From: Thermoplasmata archaeon
GTDB lineage: Archaea > Thermoplasmatota > B47-G6 > B47-G6B > 47-G6
NCBI GenBank assembly: GCA_003663565.1
Contig: QMTT01000018.1
Coordinates: forward strand, 1 to 8,389
Length of the DNA: 8,389 nucleotides
Reading direction: 5' to 3'
Part shown: positions 1 through 6,166 of the stretch, one piece after another
Layout: every line of letters begins with the position of its first letter
Numbering within the stretch: the first letter of the stretch is position 1
Program-made: the position numbers and the translations under genes
Notes under the pieces: generated by a model
The model's input: only the letters and a program-made list of their open reading frames with translations
Database searches by the model: none
What the model was told of the DNA's origin: nothing

Positions 1-149
1 CCGCCGGTGCTGATCATGGCCTCGTCCATATTCACCAGCTTACCGGGCGTCATGATCTGCTCAATCTTTGTAGCAGTGGTATCTAGGAAGCGCGGAATCA
101 AATCCAGACACAAGTGCCCGGCTACCATGATGTCGTATTTTCTATTCAT
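1..149 (-). CDS. PfkB-family carbohydrate kinase, second copy (5' end only, cut by window edge)
   Basis: This is the N-terminal 50 codons of a ribokinase/PfkB-family sugar kinase; the rest lies beyond the left edge. Translating from the ATG at 147-149 gives a protein opening MNRKYDIMVAGHLCLDLIPR, with TKIEQIMTPGKLVNM and a terminal STGG that begins the Gly-Gly substrate-binding motif of the family. It matches the kinase at 6149-7348 at 41 of 50 residues, with no gaps, so the two are paralogues. The gene starts 16 nt after the stop of the GH38 alpha-mannosidase (166-2667), which mirrors the other kinase directly following a GH38 gene. Its Shine-Dalgarno is weak (a TAGG about 11 nt upstream), so translational coupling is plausible. 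Family membership is secure; the sugar phosphorylated cannot be told from this fragment. Confidence 0.88.
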   Translation of the reverse strand, partial: MNRKYDIMVAGHLCLDLIPRFLDTTATKIEQIMTPGKLVNMDEAMISTG

Positions 150-165
150 ATATATCGACCTATAA

Positions 166-2667
166 CTATTTTTCGAGAAGGTTGACTTCTCGTACCTTTT
201 TAGTTTTAGAATCTATTCGGAGGGTTTTGATTTCAAATCCGGCTAGATCGACCTTCATCTTTTTACCCAGCGCAGGGAGCGAAAGCGTTGTACTACGGGC
301 GTTGCCGGTGGGTTCAAACAGCCGTATAATCAAGTCATTATTGCTTTCCGCTCTTTTAATTGCCGTAATCTGTACCACGGCATCGCTAAGAGTTGCCAAG
401 GGTTTTGCTTTTTTGCCCAGTCCAGGAGGAAAGAATGAAAGTGCGAATGGCTTCTCGTTTTTGGCGAGAGCCTCGCGATCCACCTGTTCAAGGCGCTTTT
501 TAACCTGTCCGGCATTGAACCAGAACCGAAACTGGCGGAGGCCTTGGTCTGAACGCGGAGTATAGCGATCCTGTGGGATGGGACTTTCGTTGTTACCCGG
601 ATCTGCGGCGTAAGCCGGAGACCTAAGCAATGTTAGGCGCAGACCGTCTTCTGAAAAATCAGAACCGTAGGTGCCATTATTAATGCAGGTCAAGGCAAGC
701 TTATCTTTCTTCGACACTACGCCTACCCATTTTTGTGCCACGGCTTCCTTGCCGCCAAGCGGCAACTCCTGTACTCCGTATGCTACTTGACCAATATATT
801 TACTGTCGCTCATATCGGTGGGAATAGAAAATTTTAACATCTTATCCTTTTCCTGCCAATGCACATGAACTTCAACTTCTATTTCAGTTCCCTGCTTGGG
901 TAGCTTATAGCGTTGCATAATACTTGAGTTTTTATAAGCAAAAACAGCTTCAACAACACTTCGTACAGGTCCGTCTTCGATCACGCGAACCGAAGGAATT
1001 TTTTTCTCCTTAATTCCAGAAAAGTGCGAGCCGTTCTCACGATTCATCAACCGAAATCTACCAAGTGGCTTCCCAAAACTGATGTCATGCCCCACCCAAG
1101 AATCATGAGTGTCATCCACCACCAACGGCTCAAACCCTCGCGACTTCACGCAGTCAACGCCCTGGGCTCGATAGCAGTCTACCAATCCTGTACGGGTGTT
1201 GATAATGACCTCTAAATCTGAGGTTTTGAAGATGATTTTTCCAGAGGCGGCCTTGAGCGCCTTCTCTGGCTTGCGCTCTACTTTCTGCAAGCGGCAGTCA
1301 AAACGATTCATGCCGGGAGTCAACTCAGCCTCGAACGCAATGCGCTTGCGCCACTCAGGATTCAGGTTGCTAATTTCTTTTTCTACCTGTGTTGCTAAAC
1401 AACGCTCACCCTGCCACGCATCCACCTTGTAAAAACCACCATCAAGGTTTAGGTCTGCCATATTGAATTCGCATTCTACCTGTTGCCGGACATTAAACGG
1501 ATGCGGATTGTAGACCAATACCGGAATCTCACCTTCCTTCGCCTTTTTCTGACCGGACGCTAATGCAAAGAAAGCTCGCGCTTTCAATCTTGAAATGATC
1601 TCCAGTCCGTGATCCGCCTGCCGGATCGCCGCCTGCTCGACTGGCTCAATCGACGACCCAGGAAGAATATCATGAAACTGGGTAACCATAAGGGCACATA
1701 ATGCTTCGTGAATCTCTTCATAAGGGTATTTCATAAGCCCCTGTGCCGAGGCCGTTGCCGCCATTTTTTCTAGTGCATAAATTTCATTTTCAAGCTGACG
1801 ATGCTTTTGCTTTATCAAAATCTGCGATGTATAACAGCCAACTGCCCATGGATTAAGATCATTTTCACGCAATGGCAGTTTTGCATCACTCTTTATGATT
1901 TTTTTAAAATACTCTTCAGGTGTGGAATGATTAATTGTTATATCATCTGTTTCCTCGATGAGTTTATTTACATTAGCAATGTCAATTCTAGAAGGACCGC
2001 CGCCGTGATTTCCTACGCCCCATAGTAATGCGGAGAGCTCTTTTCCGGGATGATCGACAATCCATTTCTCTATTTTCTCTTTCGCTTTACCCAATGGAGA
2101 GTTATAGGGAAACTCAAAACGATGTGCTGTAACAATAGAACCATCATAGCCAACCCATCTGAAATCATCAGCTTCTAGTTTGAAATTCTCATAATTGGTG
2201 TGAGGACGACCAAATAGATACGAATCATACCCGCTTTTGGCAAGTATTTGAACAAGTCCGCGAGTATGCCCGAAGGGATCGAAGTTGATAGCTGTCGTGG
2301 GCTCAACCCCGAAGTGCTTTTTGAAGTAGGCCTTACCCAACAGAATCTGCCTAACAAACGATTCACCGCTGGGCATGTTGCAATCAGGCTGAAGATACCA
2401 GCCACCCATTATGTGCCATCTGCCTTTCTTAACCAGTTTTTGAATTCGCTTAAAAAGCGAAGGTTCATATTCTTGAACCCATTTGTAAAGCGTTACCTCA
2501 TTGTGATTAAAAACAAAGGTTTCGTTTTGTTCACACAGCTCCGCAGCTGTACGAAATGTAGAAATTGCCTCCGCAGCACCTTCCTCCCATTCCCACAGCC
2601 AGACAGGGTCAAGATGCGCGTTGCAGATAAGATTAATTGTATTTTTGCTTTTTTTCATATTTAGCAT
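166..2667 (-). CDS. GH38-family alpha-mannosidase (complete, 833 aa)
   Basis: This is a retaining, zinc-dependent glycoside hydrolase of family 38, which removes alpha-linked mannose from glycans or mannosides. Visible hallmarks: the N-terminal NAHLDPVW gives zinc ligands His18 and Asp20; NFDPFGH gives Asp130, the expected nucleophile and zinc ligand; GNHGGGPS lies at 219-226; QFHDILPGSS gives His332, the fourth expected zinc ligand. The first ~350 residues are the catalytic and helical region and the rest the beta-sandwich C-terminal part. The length is normal for a bacterial member. No signal peptide is visible, so it is probably cytoplasmic. It starts 3 nt after the stop of the aldose epimerase. 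I see no clear Shine-Dalgarno before the ATG at 2665-2667 or the next in-frame ATG at 2656-2658, so coupled translation is likely. Catalytic residues are intact. Whether it acts on N-glycan fragments, mannan oligomers or small mannosides is unknown. Confidence 0.95.
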   Translation of the reverse strand: MLNMKKSKNTINLICNAHLDPVWLWEWEEGAAEAISTFRTAAELCEQNETFVFNHNEVTLYKWVQEYEPSLFKRIQKLVKKGRWHIMGGWYLQPDCNMPSGESFVRQILLGKAYFKKHFGVEPTTAINFDPFGHTRGLVQILAKSGYDSYLFGRPHTNYENFKLEADDFRWVGYDGSIVTAHRFEFPYNSPLGKAKEKIEKWIVDHPGKELSALLWGVGNHGGGPSRIDIANVNKLIEETDDITINHSTPEEYFKKIIKSDAKLPLRENDLNPWAVGCYTSQILIKQKHRQLENEIYALEKMAATASAQGLMKYPYEEIHEALCALMVTQFHDILPGSSIEPVEQAAIRQADHGLEIISRLKARAFFALASGQKKAKEGEIPVLVYNPHPFNVRQQVECEFNMADLNLDGGFYKVDAWQGERCLATQVEKEISNLNPEWRKRIAFEAELTPGMNRFDCRLQKVERKPEKALKAASGKIIFKTSDLEVIINTRTGLVDCYRAQGVDCVKSRGFEPLVVDDTHDSWVGHDISFGKPLGRFRLMNRENGSHFSGIKEKKIPSVRVIEDGPVRSVVEAVFAYKNSSIMQRYKLPKQGTEIEVEVHVHWQEKDKMLKFSIPTDMSDSKYIGQVAYGVQELPLGGKEAVAQKWVGVVSKKDKLALTCINNGTYGSDFSEDGLRLTLLRSPAYAADPGNNESPIPQDRYTPRSDQGLRQFRFWFNAGQVKKRLEQVDREALAKNEKPFALSFFPPGLGKKAKPLATLSDAVVQITAIKRAESNNDLIIRLFEPTGNARSTTLSLPALGKKMKVDLAGFEIKTLRIDSKTKKVREVNLLEK

Positions 2668-2670
2668 TCG

Positions 2671-3711
2671 CTATTTTATGCTGAAATTATACATTGTGGT
2701 TTGTTTATATTCTTCACCTGGCCGAAGTATTACCGAGGGAAAACTAGGGTTATTTGGTGAGTCTGGCGGGTGTTGAGTTTCTAGGCAAAATGCACTGAAT
2801 TGCGCGTTGCGGATTCCGTGTTTACCGAGTTTTGAATCTCCCAAGCAAAACGCTGTATAAACTTGTATAGCTGGCTCAGTTGTAAAAGTTTGCATCATAA
2901 TACCAGTGCTCAAGGAGGACACTATTGCTGCTGGAACTTTCAAATTTCGGCATTCATCATTTAGCATATAATTGTGATCGAAGCCTTCACTTAATTCGTC
3001 AAGAGATTCTTTCATCATTTTTGATTGAGTCAAATCCAATACCGTTCCCTGTACAGAAACAATCTCTCCGGTAGGTTTCAAGTTTTCGGATGACGGGGTA
3101 TATGTATTTGCATTTACATGCATTTGATGGTCTTTGATACTATTGCAACCAGTACCATTCAGATTAAAATAACTGTGATTTGTCAAATTCACAACTGTTG
3201 GTGCATCAGTCGTTGCTCGGTATTCTATCTTTAAGGCATTGTCATTAGTTACTGTGTAAAGAACTTCCAATTCTAGCGCTCCAGGGTAACCCTCTTCACC
3301 ATCAGGACTAGTACGGGTTAATTTTAATACCACACCTTCCGGAGTCTCATAAGTCTCGCTCTTGTACAAGTGATGACTAAATCCTTTATTACCACCATGC
3401 AGAGATGCTTCTGGAGCATTTTGGGAAACAGTATACTCTTTCCCATCAATACTGAATTTGCTAGTGAAAATACGTCCAGCACAACGGCCAATTAATGCAC
3501 CTAAATAAGAGACGTTGTCAATATAGTTTTCAGGGTCATCATACCCCAAAACAACATCTATGAGCTTACCAGTTATGTCTGGAGCAAAAAGAGAAACAAC
3601 GACTCCACCGAAATCACTAATATCTGCCCCGAAACCGGAAGCATTACGTAATTTATATAGCTTTGCCTGGCCCTCTTCACATTCAAAATAATTTTCTACA
3701 TCAATACTCAT
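2671..3711 (-). CDS. galM: Aldose 1-epimerase (galactose mutarotase family)
   Basis: It interconverts alpha and beta anomers of free aldoses in the cytoplasm, so that sugar released by a glycosidase can enter a stereospecific kinase or other enzyme. All expected GalM active-site residues are visible: Arg80 in GRCAGRI, His105 in LHGGNKGF, His179 in NLTNHSYFNL, Asp245 in GFDHNY, and the catalytic base Glu311 in CLETQHPPDSPN. The C-terminal ILRPGEEY and the 346-residue length are typical of the family. The ATG at 3709-3711 has an AGGA about 8 nt upstream, which sits right at the stop of the preceding HAD gene, 9 nt away. The gene downstream (GH38) begins 3 nt after its stop. In this operon mannose is a likelier substrate than galactose, but that is inference from the neighbours; the gene symbol marks the family rather than a proven sugar. 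Confidence 0.95.
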   Translation of the reverse strand: MSIDVENYFECEEGQAKLYKLRNASGFGADISDFGGVVVSLFAPDITGKLIDVVLGYDDPENYIDNVSYLGALIGRCAGRIFTSKFSIDGKEYTVSQNAPEASLHGGNKGFSHHLYKSETYETPEGVVLKLTRTSPDGEEGYPGALELEVLYTVTNDNALKIEYRATTDAPTVVNLTNHSYFNLNGTGCNSIKDHQMHVNANTYTPSSENLKPTGEIVSVQGTVLDLTQSKMMKESLDELSEGFDHNYMLNDECRNLKVPAAIVSSLSTGIMMQTFTTEPAIQVYTAFCLGDSKLGKHGIRNAQFSAFCLETQHPPDSPNNPSFPSVILRPGEEYKQTTMYNFSIK

Positions 3712-3720
3712 AGTTTTGTC

Positions 3721-4722
3721 CTAACCCTTGATTTCTAGCAATATTTCATCAAAGTTTTGGCAATAATTACTGCACAGCTCTTTCGTGCCGGAGTCGATGA
3801 TGTTTCCACCACCTAAACCGATGGGTGTAAACCCTGCCAGCAGGATGTAGACGACCCCCGCCCCACTATCTTCGATACCGACGATGGAGTGTCGGTCTTC
3901 GAACGGAAGGCCGAGACCAACACGGGCGGTTTCGGCATAAAGCCATGGATGCGGTTTCGGCGAAAGCTCGCCAAGTGTGCCGGGTTCACCAGGTCTGATG
4001 GCGTGTCCGGCGGTGATTATTGCATCGTAAAACTCATTCGGATCTCCCATGCCTAGAGTTTGAAATGCGTTGAGTATTTCCGGCCAGGCCTTCTCGTAGA
4101 GACCGGATGTTACCAACCCAATTTTCACCTTCATCGCCTTGAGTTCGTACAAAAATTCTTTGATACCCGGTGCAGGTGTAAATGCACCTTTTTTACCACG
4201 TCCTTTGAGAATTTCATTCATTTCAAAGTTGGTGTGTTTGAAATACCATGTCCGCGCTTCTTCAACGGATTTGTCAGGGCAATACTTTTCGATGCAATAT
4301 TGCAGGTGCTCGGAGACGGAGTGTCCAGATACGTGCGGCTCGTCGGAAGCTTCGAGTCTGAATTTCGGATCACCAAGCAGGCTGGACACAGCTTTTTCGA
4401 TGATCCATATCCAGAAGTGTTCGCTGTGTACGGTGGTTCCATCGAGATCCATCAGAACCGCTTTGAGCGGTTTCTGCATCTCCACTGGATGTACCGGATA
4501 ATAGGCGGGGTAGCCCATAGCGCTGCTAACATATGCCAGCGTGCGATCGGCAAAGGCGATAAATTCGACTTTGCCGTCCCCCGTAGCGGTGATAGATTCA
4601 ACCCCTTCTCTGCCGACGGCGTAGTGTCCGTCACTACACTGTTGTATGGCCTTCATGCCGGAACGATTACTGATCTCTCCAATAGCTGGAATTTTTACGA
4701 GTGTTTTCATTTTTGTTTTCAT
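3721..4722 (-). CDS. HAD-superfamily sugar-phosphate phosphatase / phosphoglucomutase-like hydrolase with N-terminal extension
   Basis: The part from residue ~86 is a HAD-superfamily enzyme of the beta-phosphoglucomutase/phosphatase type. Motif I is VLMDLDGTT (nucleophile Asp92, acid/base Asp94), motif II is VTSG (Thr205/Ser206), motif III is SPKPHP (Lys256) and motif IV is GIEDSGAG (Glu284, Asp285). The region ~100-185 fits a helical cap between motifs I and II. Residues 1-85 are an added segment I do not recognise. The first ATG (4720-4722) overlaps the upstream stop as ATGA, but the AAAGGA Shine-Dalgarno (4722-4727) touches that ATG; a second in-frame ATG at 4708-4710 lies 11 nt after it, so the true protein may be 329 rather than 333 residues. 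Likely role: dephosphorylating or isomerising a sugar phosphate. Phosphatase versus mutase cannot be decided here. Confidence 0.9.
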   Translation of the reverse strand: MKTKMKTLVKIPAIGEISNRSGMKAIQQCSDGHYAVGREGVESITATGDGKVEFIAFADRTLAYVSSAMGYPAYYPVHPVEMQKPLKAVLMDLDGTTVHSEHFWIWIIEKAVSSLLGDPKFRLEASDEPHVSGHSVSEHLQYCIEKYCPDKSVEEARTWYFKHTNFEMNEILKGRGKKGAFTPAPGIKEFLYELKAMKVKIGLVTSGLYEKAWPEILNAFQTLGMGDPNEFYDAIITAGHAIRPGEPGTLGELSPKPHPWLYAETARVGLGLPFEDRHSIVGIEDSGAGVVYILLAGFTPIGLGGGNIIDSGTKELCSNYCQNFDEILLEIKG

Positions 4723-5663
4723 CCTTTAAATAATCCCTGAAGAAGGGGGCTGCGTACAATTTGCATTCCACGATAGAACCAATCGGTCGTCATATCGGCA
4801 CTACCTTTGGCCGGAGTTAGACCCTGAGCGTATTTCGGGGCAACAGATGGCTTGGCGATTACCAGATCGAGCGGAACGGCGGAGTTTTCGTTGACGACGG
4901 CGAAGGTTTCGTTGTCGGGATGCAGGTTGCTCCAGCAGTGGGCGCACGGTCCGAAGTCGGGCCGGGCCACATAGAGTTTTTCACCACGATTGAGCACAAC
5001 CGGAACCAACCCGTCGGTCTCGCCAGAGAGCTCGGCGGGAACGGTGAAGTCCGCGACCATCTGCTGACCACGATCACGCGCAGCCGCCAAATAGGGGCGA
5101 CTTTGATTGACCTGGTGGTCAAAAGCCCGAGGATCAATAAAGGTGCAGACTTTGCTTTTCGATGCGTCACTCATGGCCGTGAAATCTTCGAACTTGGCGG
5201 GGATCATGTCGATGTATCCCTTTTCAGCCCAGAGAGTTTCGAATGTTCGCGACGGATCTTCGATCATCACATAAGTCCACTCCGCATTCCACGACTCATT
5301 CGGCGGCTCAAAGCCCGCCAGAACCTGCCGAGCGTCAACCGTGCCGGACGGAACATCGGTTCCGCCCGCGAAAGACTGCGAATCGAACACAAAGACATTA
5401 TTATGGCCGTGCCGGACTAAAAACGGACTAACCAAGCCCTTGTTACAGACGGCATCGTTGATGCCGACATAGATGGCGATAATCGTCTCGTCCACCTCCG
5501 GAATCAAGTGGGCAAGTTCCAGCGAATTGATGTCCTCGTCGGGGGTCAGATAGAGCGCATGCTCCTTGAGCAACGCATATGAGTTTTGCAAAAAATCGGC
5601 ATACTCTCTTTCGCTGACACTGGAACGCTCCAGAATCATAATTTCTCTTTTTAGTTCATTCAT
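4719..5663 (-). CDS. Uncharacterised 314-residue protein with a CxxC motif
   Basis: I do not recognise this family. The protein is soluble in appearance, with no signal peptide and no membrane segment. It has a charged N-terminus, a region with many short hydrophobic stretches typical of an alpha/beta fold, and a CAHC pair (Cys240, Cys243) inside RPDFGPCAHCWSNLHPD, which could bind a metal or be redox active; Cys73 and Cys173 are the other cysteines. Its ATG (5661-5663) is well supported by AGGAGA at 5672-5677 with 8 nt spacing. Its stop overlaps the HAD gene start as ATGA, so the two are probably translationally coupled and functionally linked. It lies directly downstream of the unusual 485-bp interval, and its ribosome binding site is inside one copy of the 32-bp repeat. 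A role in sugar metabolism is inferred from position only. Confidence 0.85.
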   Translation of the reverse strand: MNELKREIMILERSSVSEREYADFLQNSYALLKEHALYLTPDEDINSLELAHLIPEVDETIIAIYVGINDAVCNKGLVSPFLVRHGHNNVFVFDSQSFAGGTDVPSGTVDARQVLAGFEPPNESWNAEWTYVMIEDPSRTFETLWAEKGYIDMIPAKFEDFTAMSDASKSKVCTFIDPRAFDHQVNQSRPYLAAARDRGQQMVADFTVPAELSGETDGLVPVVLNRGEKLYVARPDFGPCAHCWSNLHPDNETFAVVNENSAVPLDLVIAKPSVAPKYAQGLTPAKGSADMTTDWFYRGMQIVRSPLLQGLFKG

Positions 5664-5693
5664 GAATTTTTTCTCCTATTTCAGCGGATCGTT
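5662..5693. repeat. 32-bp direct repeat, copy A (functional RBS copy)
   Basis: These 32 bases are identical to 6135-6166. Read on the minus strand the repeat carries the final codons of the kinase gene (AACGATCCGCTGAAATAG), then GAG and an A/T-rich run that includes the Shine-Dalgarno, ending in the AT of the next start codon. In this copy the ATG is complete and serves the uncharacterised gene, while the kinase-tail portion is non-coding. Similarity to the kinase 3' end continues imperfectly to about 5708, with CAAAACTTT shared and a 5-base gap. Confidence 0.95.
5672..5677 (-). promoter_or_regulatory. Ribosome binding site AGGAGA of the uncharacterised gene
   Basis: AGGAGA on the minus strand lies 8 nt before the ATG at 5661-5663. 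This fixes that start over the later in-frame ATG (codon 9). The same AGGAGA at 6145-6150 in repeat copy B has no start codon after it, because the repeat ends after AT and continues with A residues. Confidence 0.85.
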
Positions 5694-5737
5694 CTGTCAA
5701 AAGTTTTGACTTTTAACATCACATATCCTCTTTGCTA

Positions 5738-5768
5738 GGGGGTTACGACCATTATGGCGTTCTCCCCC
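5738..5768. repeat. Weak G5/C5 hairpin followed by tandem C-rich units
   Basis: GGGGG (5738-5742) can pair with CCCCC (5764-5768), and inside this ACG (5745-5747) can pair with CGT (5758-5760) and CC with GG around an ATTAT loop. The downstream CCCCC belongs to the first of two TCCCCCATTT units (5763-5772 and 5774-5783). On the plus strand the hairpin is followed by ATTTTT, but no plus-strand gene needs a terminator here. The stem is short and interrupted, so its biological meaning is doubtful. Confidence 0.35.
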
Positions 5769-5784
5769 ATTTTTCCCCCATTTC

Positions 5785-5874
5785 GGTTTACGACGACGGC
5801 GATCCCGCTAAGCGGGAGTGTACGATTCGAGGCTATCGCCTCGTTATCCGTAGTCGTCGCCGTTGTCGTCAACC
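5785..5874. other. Three-way-junction inverted repeat structure (possible structured RNA or DNA cruciform)
   Basis: The outer arms 5785-5802 and 5857-5874 are complementary at 16 of 18 positions; one exception is a G-T pair, which would hold in plus-strand RNA. They enclose two further hairpins: TCCCGC/GCGGGA (5803-5808 with 5812-5817, loop TAA), and CGAGGC/GCCTCG (5828-5833 with 5838-5843, loop TATC), the latter extended outward by TACG/CGTA (5821-5824 with 5849-5852). The first hairpin stacks directly on the outer stem, giving a compact cloverleaf-like fold. It is not a tRNA: there is no T-loop or anticodon arrangement. I do not recognise a known RNA class. There is no T-tract, so a simple intrinsic terminator is unlikely. 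Confidence 0.7.
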
Positions 5875-5891
5875 CATTTCCTTGTGTTCCT

Positions 5892-6024
5892 ACACTTAGT
5901 CGCCCTACACTTAGTCCTCACACTTAGTCCCTACACTCTTAGTCCCAACACTTAGTCCAAACACTTAGTCCCCACACTTAGTCCCTACACTCTTAGTCCC
6001 TACACTTAGTCCCTACACTTAGTC
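5892..6024 (+). repeat. Minisatellite array of ten ACACTTAGTC units
   Basis: Ten copies of ACACTTAGTC begin at 5892, 5907, 5920, 5933, 5948, 5961, 5974, 5987, 6002 and 6015. Spacers are 3 nt (5 nt after the first), mostly of C, T and A. Units four and eight carry an extra CT (ACACTCTTAGTC), giving a 54-bp higher-order period, which suggests growth by unequal exchange or slippage of a four-unit block. A truncated unit follows at 6025-6031. The spacers are too short and the units too small for CRISPR. The array lies entirely between genes and is probably transcribed within the operon. Confidence 0.93.
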
Positions 6025-6046
6025 TCTTAGTTGTAAACTGCATACA

Positions 6047-6084
6047 GACTAAGTGTAAACGACTAAGTGTAAACGACTAAGTGT
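6047..6084 (-). repeat. Three inverted GACTAAGTGT units facing the array
   Basis: GACTAAGTGT occurs at 6047-6056, 6061-6070 and 6075-6084, spaced exactly 14 nt apart by AAAC. It is the exact reverse complement of the ACACTTAGTC units to its left. The three units can pair with the nearest left-hand units across a loop of about 22 nt (6025-6046), so operon RNA could fold into an interrupted long hairpin. The surplus of left-hand units would allow several alternative registers. Confidence 0.9.
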
Positions 6085-6134
6085 TTCCTTTGCCCAAAAT
6101 ATTCGCTTTTACCTTGGCGCACTCATACTTTTTT

Positions 6135-6166
6135 ATGAATTTTTTCTCCTATTTCAGCGGATCGTT
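6135..6166. repeat. 32-bp direct repeat, copy B (kinase 3' end)
   Basis: Identical to 5662-5693. In this copy the sequence provides the last five codons and TAG stop of the kinase gene (stop at 6149-6151). The ribosome-binding AGGAGA that follows is orphaned, because the start codon is interrupted after AT by the inserted segment. Together the two copies indicate that the kinase and the uncharacterised gene were once adjacent with about 12 nt between stop and start. Confidence 0.95.

Larger units (their letters stand above)
5694..6134. other. Non-coding inserted segment between kinase and uncharacterised gene
   Basis: These 441 bases lie between the two copies of the 32-bp repeat. No convincing protein gene, transposase or RNA gene of a known class is visible. 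Contents from left to right: a 15-bp near-perfect palindrome GTCAAAAGTTTTGAC (5696-5710); an A/T-rich stretch; a G5/C5 hairpin candidate (5738-5768) with two tandem TCCCCCATTT units (5763-5783); a three-way-junction fold (5785-5874); the ACACTTAGTC array with inverted units (5892-6084); and an A/T-rich 50-bp end. No long terminal inverted repeats are seen at its two ends. A non-autonomous element, a structured leader or processing region within the operon mRNA, or a remnant of a larger insertion are all possible. Confidence 0.7.

Noticed and set aside
4060..4740. 226-residue open frame on the plus strand
   Set aside because: It is the antisense shadow of the HAD gene, whose four catalytic motifs prove the minus-strand frame; it has no family features.
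5695..5700. TTGACA (-35-like) on the minus strand before the uncharacterised gene
   Set aside because: No -10 hexamer is found at 16-18 nt; the match lies within a palindrome and the spacing falls on the Shine-Dalgarno.
5738..5774. Plus-strand intrinsic terminator (G5/C5 hairpin then ATTTTT)
   Set aside because: The stem is interrupted and no gene on the plus strand ends here; for the minus-strand operon there is no T-tract.
5785..5874. Integron attC site or tRNA
   Set aside because: No matching core sites (RYYYAAC / GTTRRRY) flank the fold, and there is no anticodon or T-loop arrangement; no cassette array is present.
5892..6084. CRISPR array
   Set aside because: Units are only 10 bp with 3-5 bp spacers and part of the array is inverted; no cas genes are present.
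5694..6134. Group II intron or IS element
   Set aside because: A GTGCG occurs on the minus strand near 6118-6122, but no domain V-like hairpin, reverse transcriptase, transposase or terminal inverted repeats are visible.
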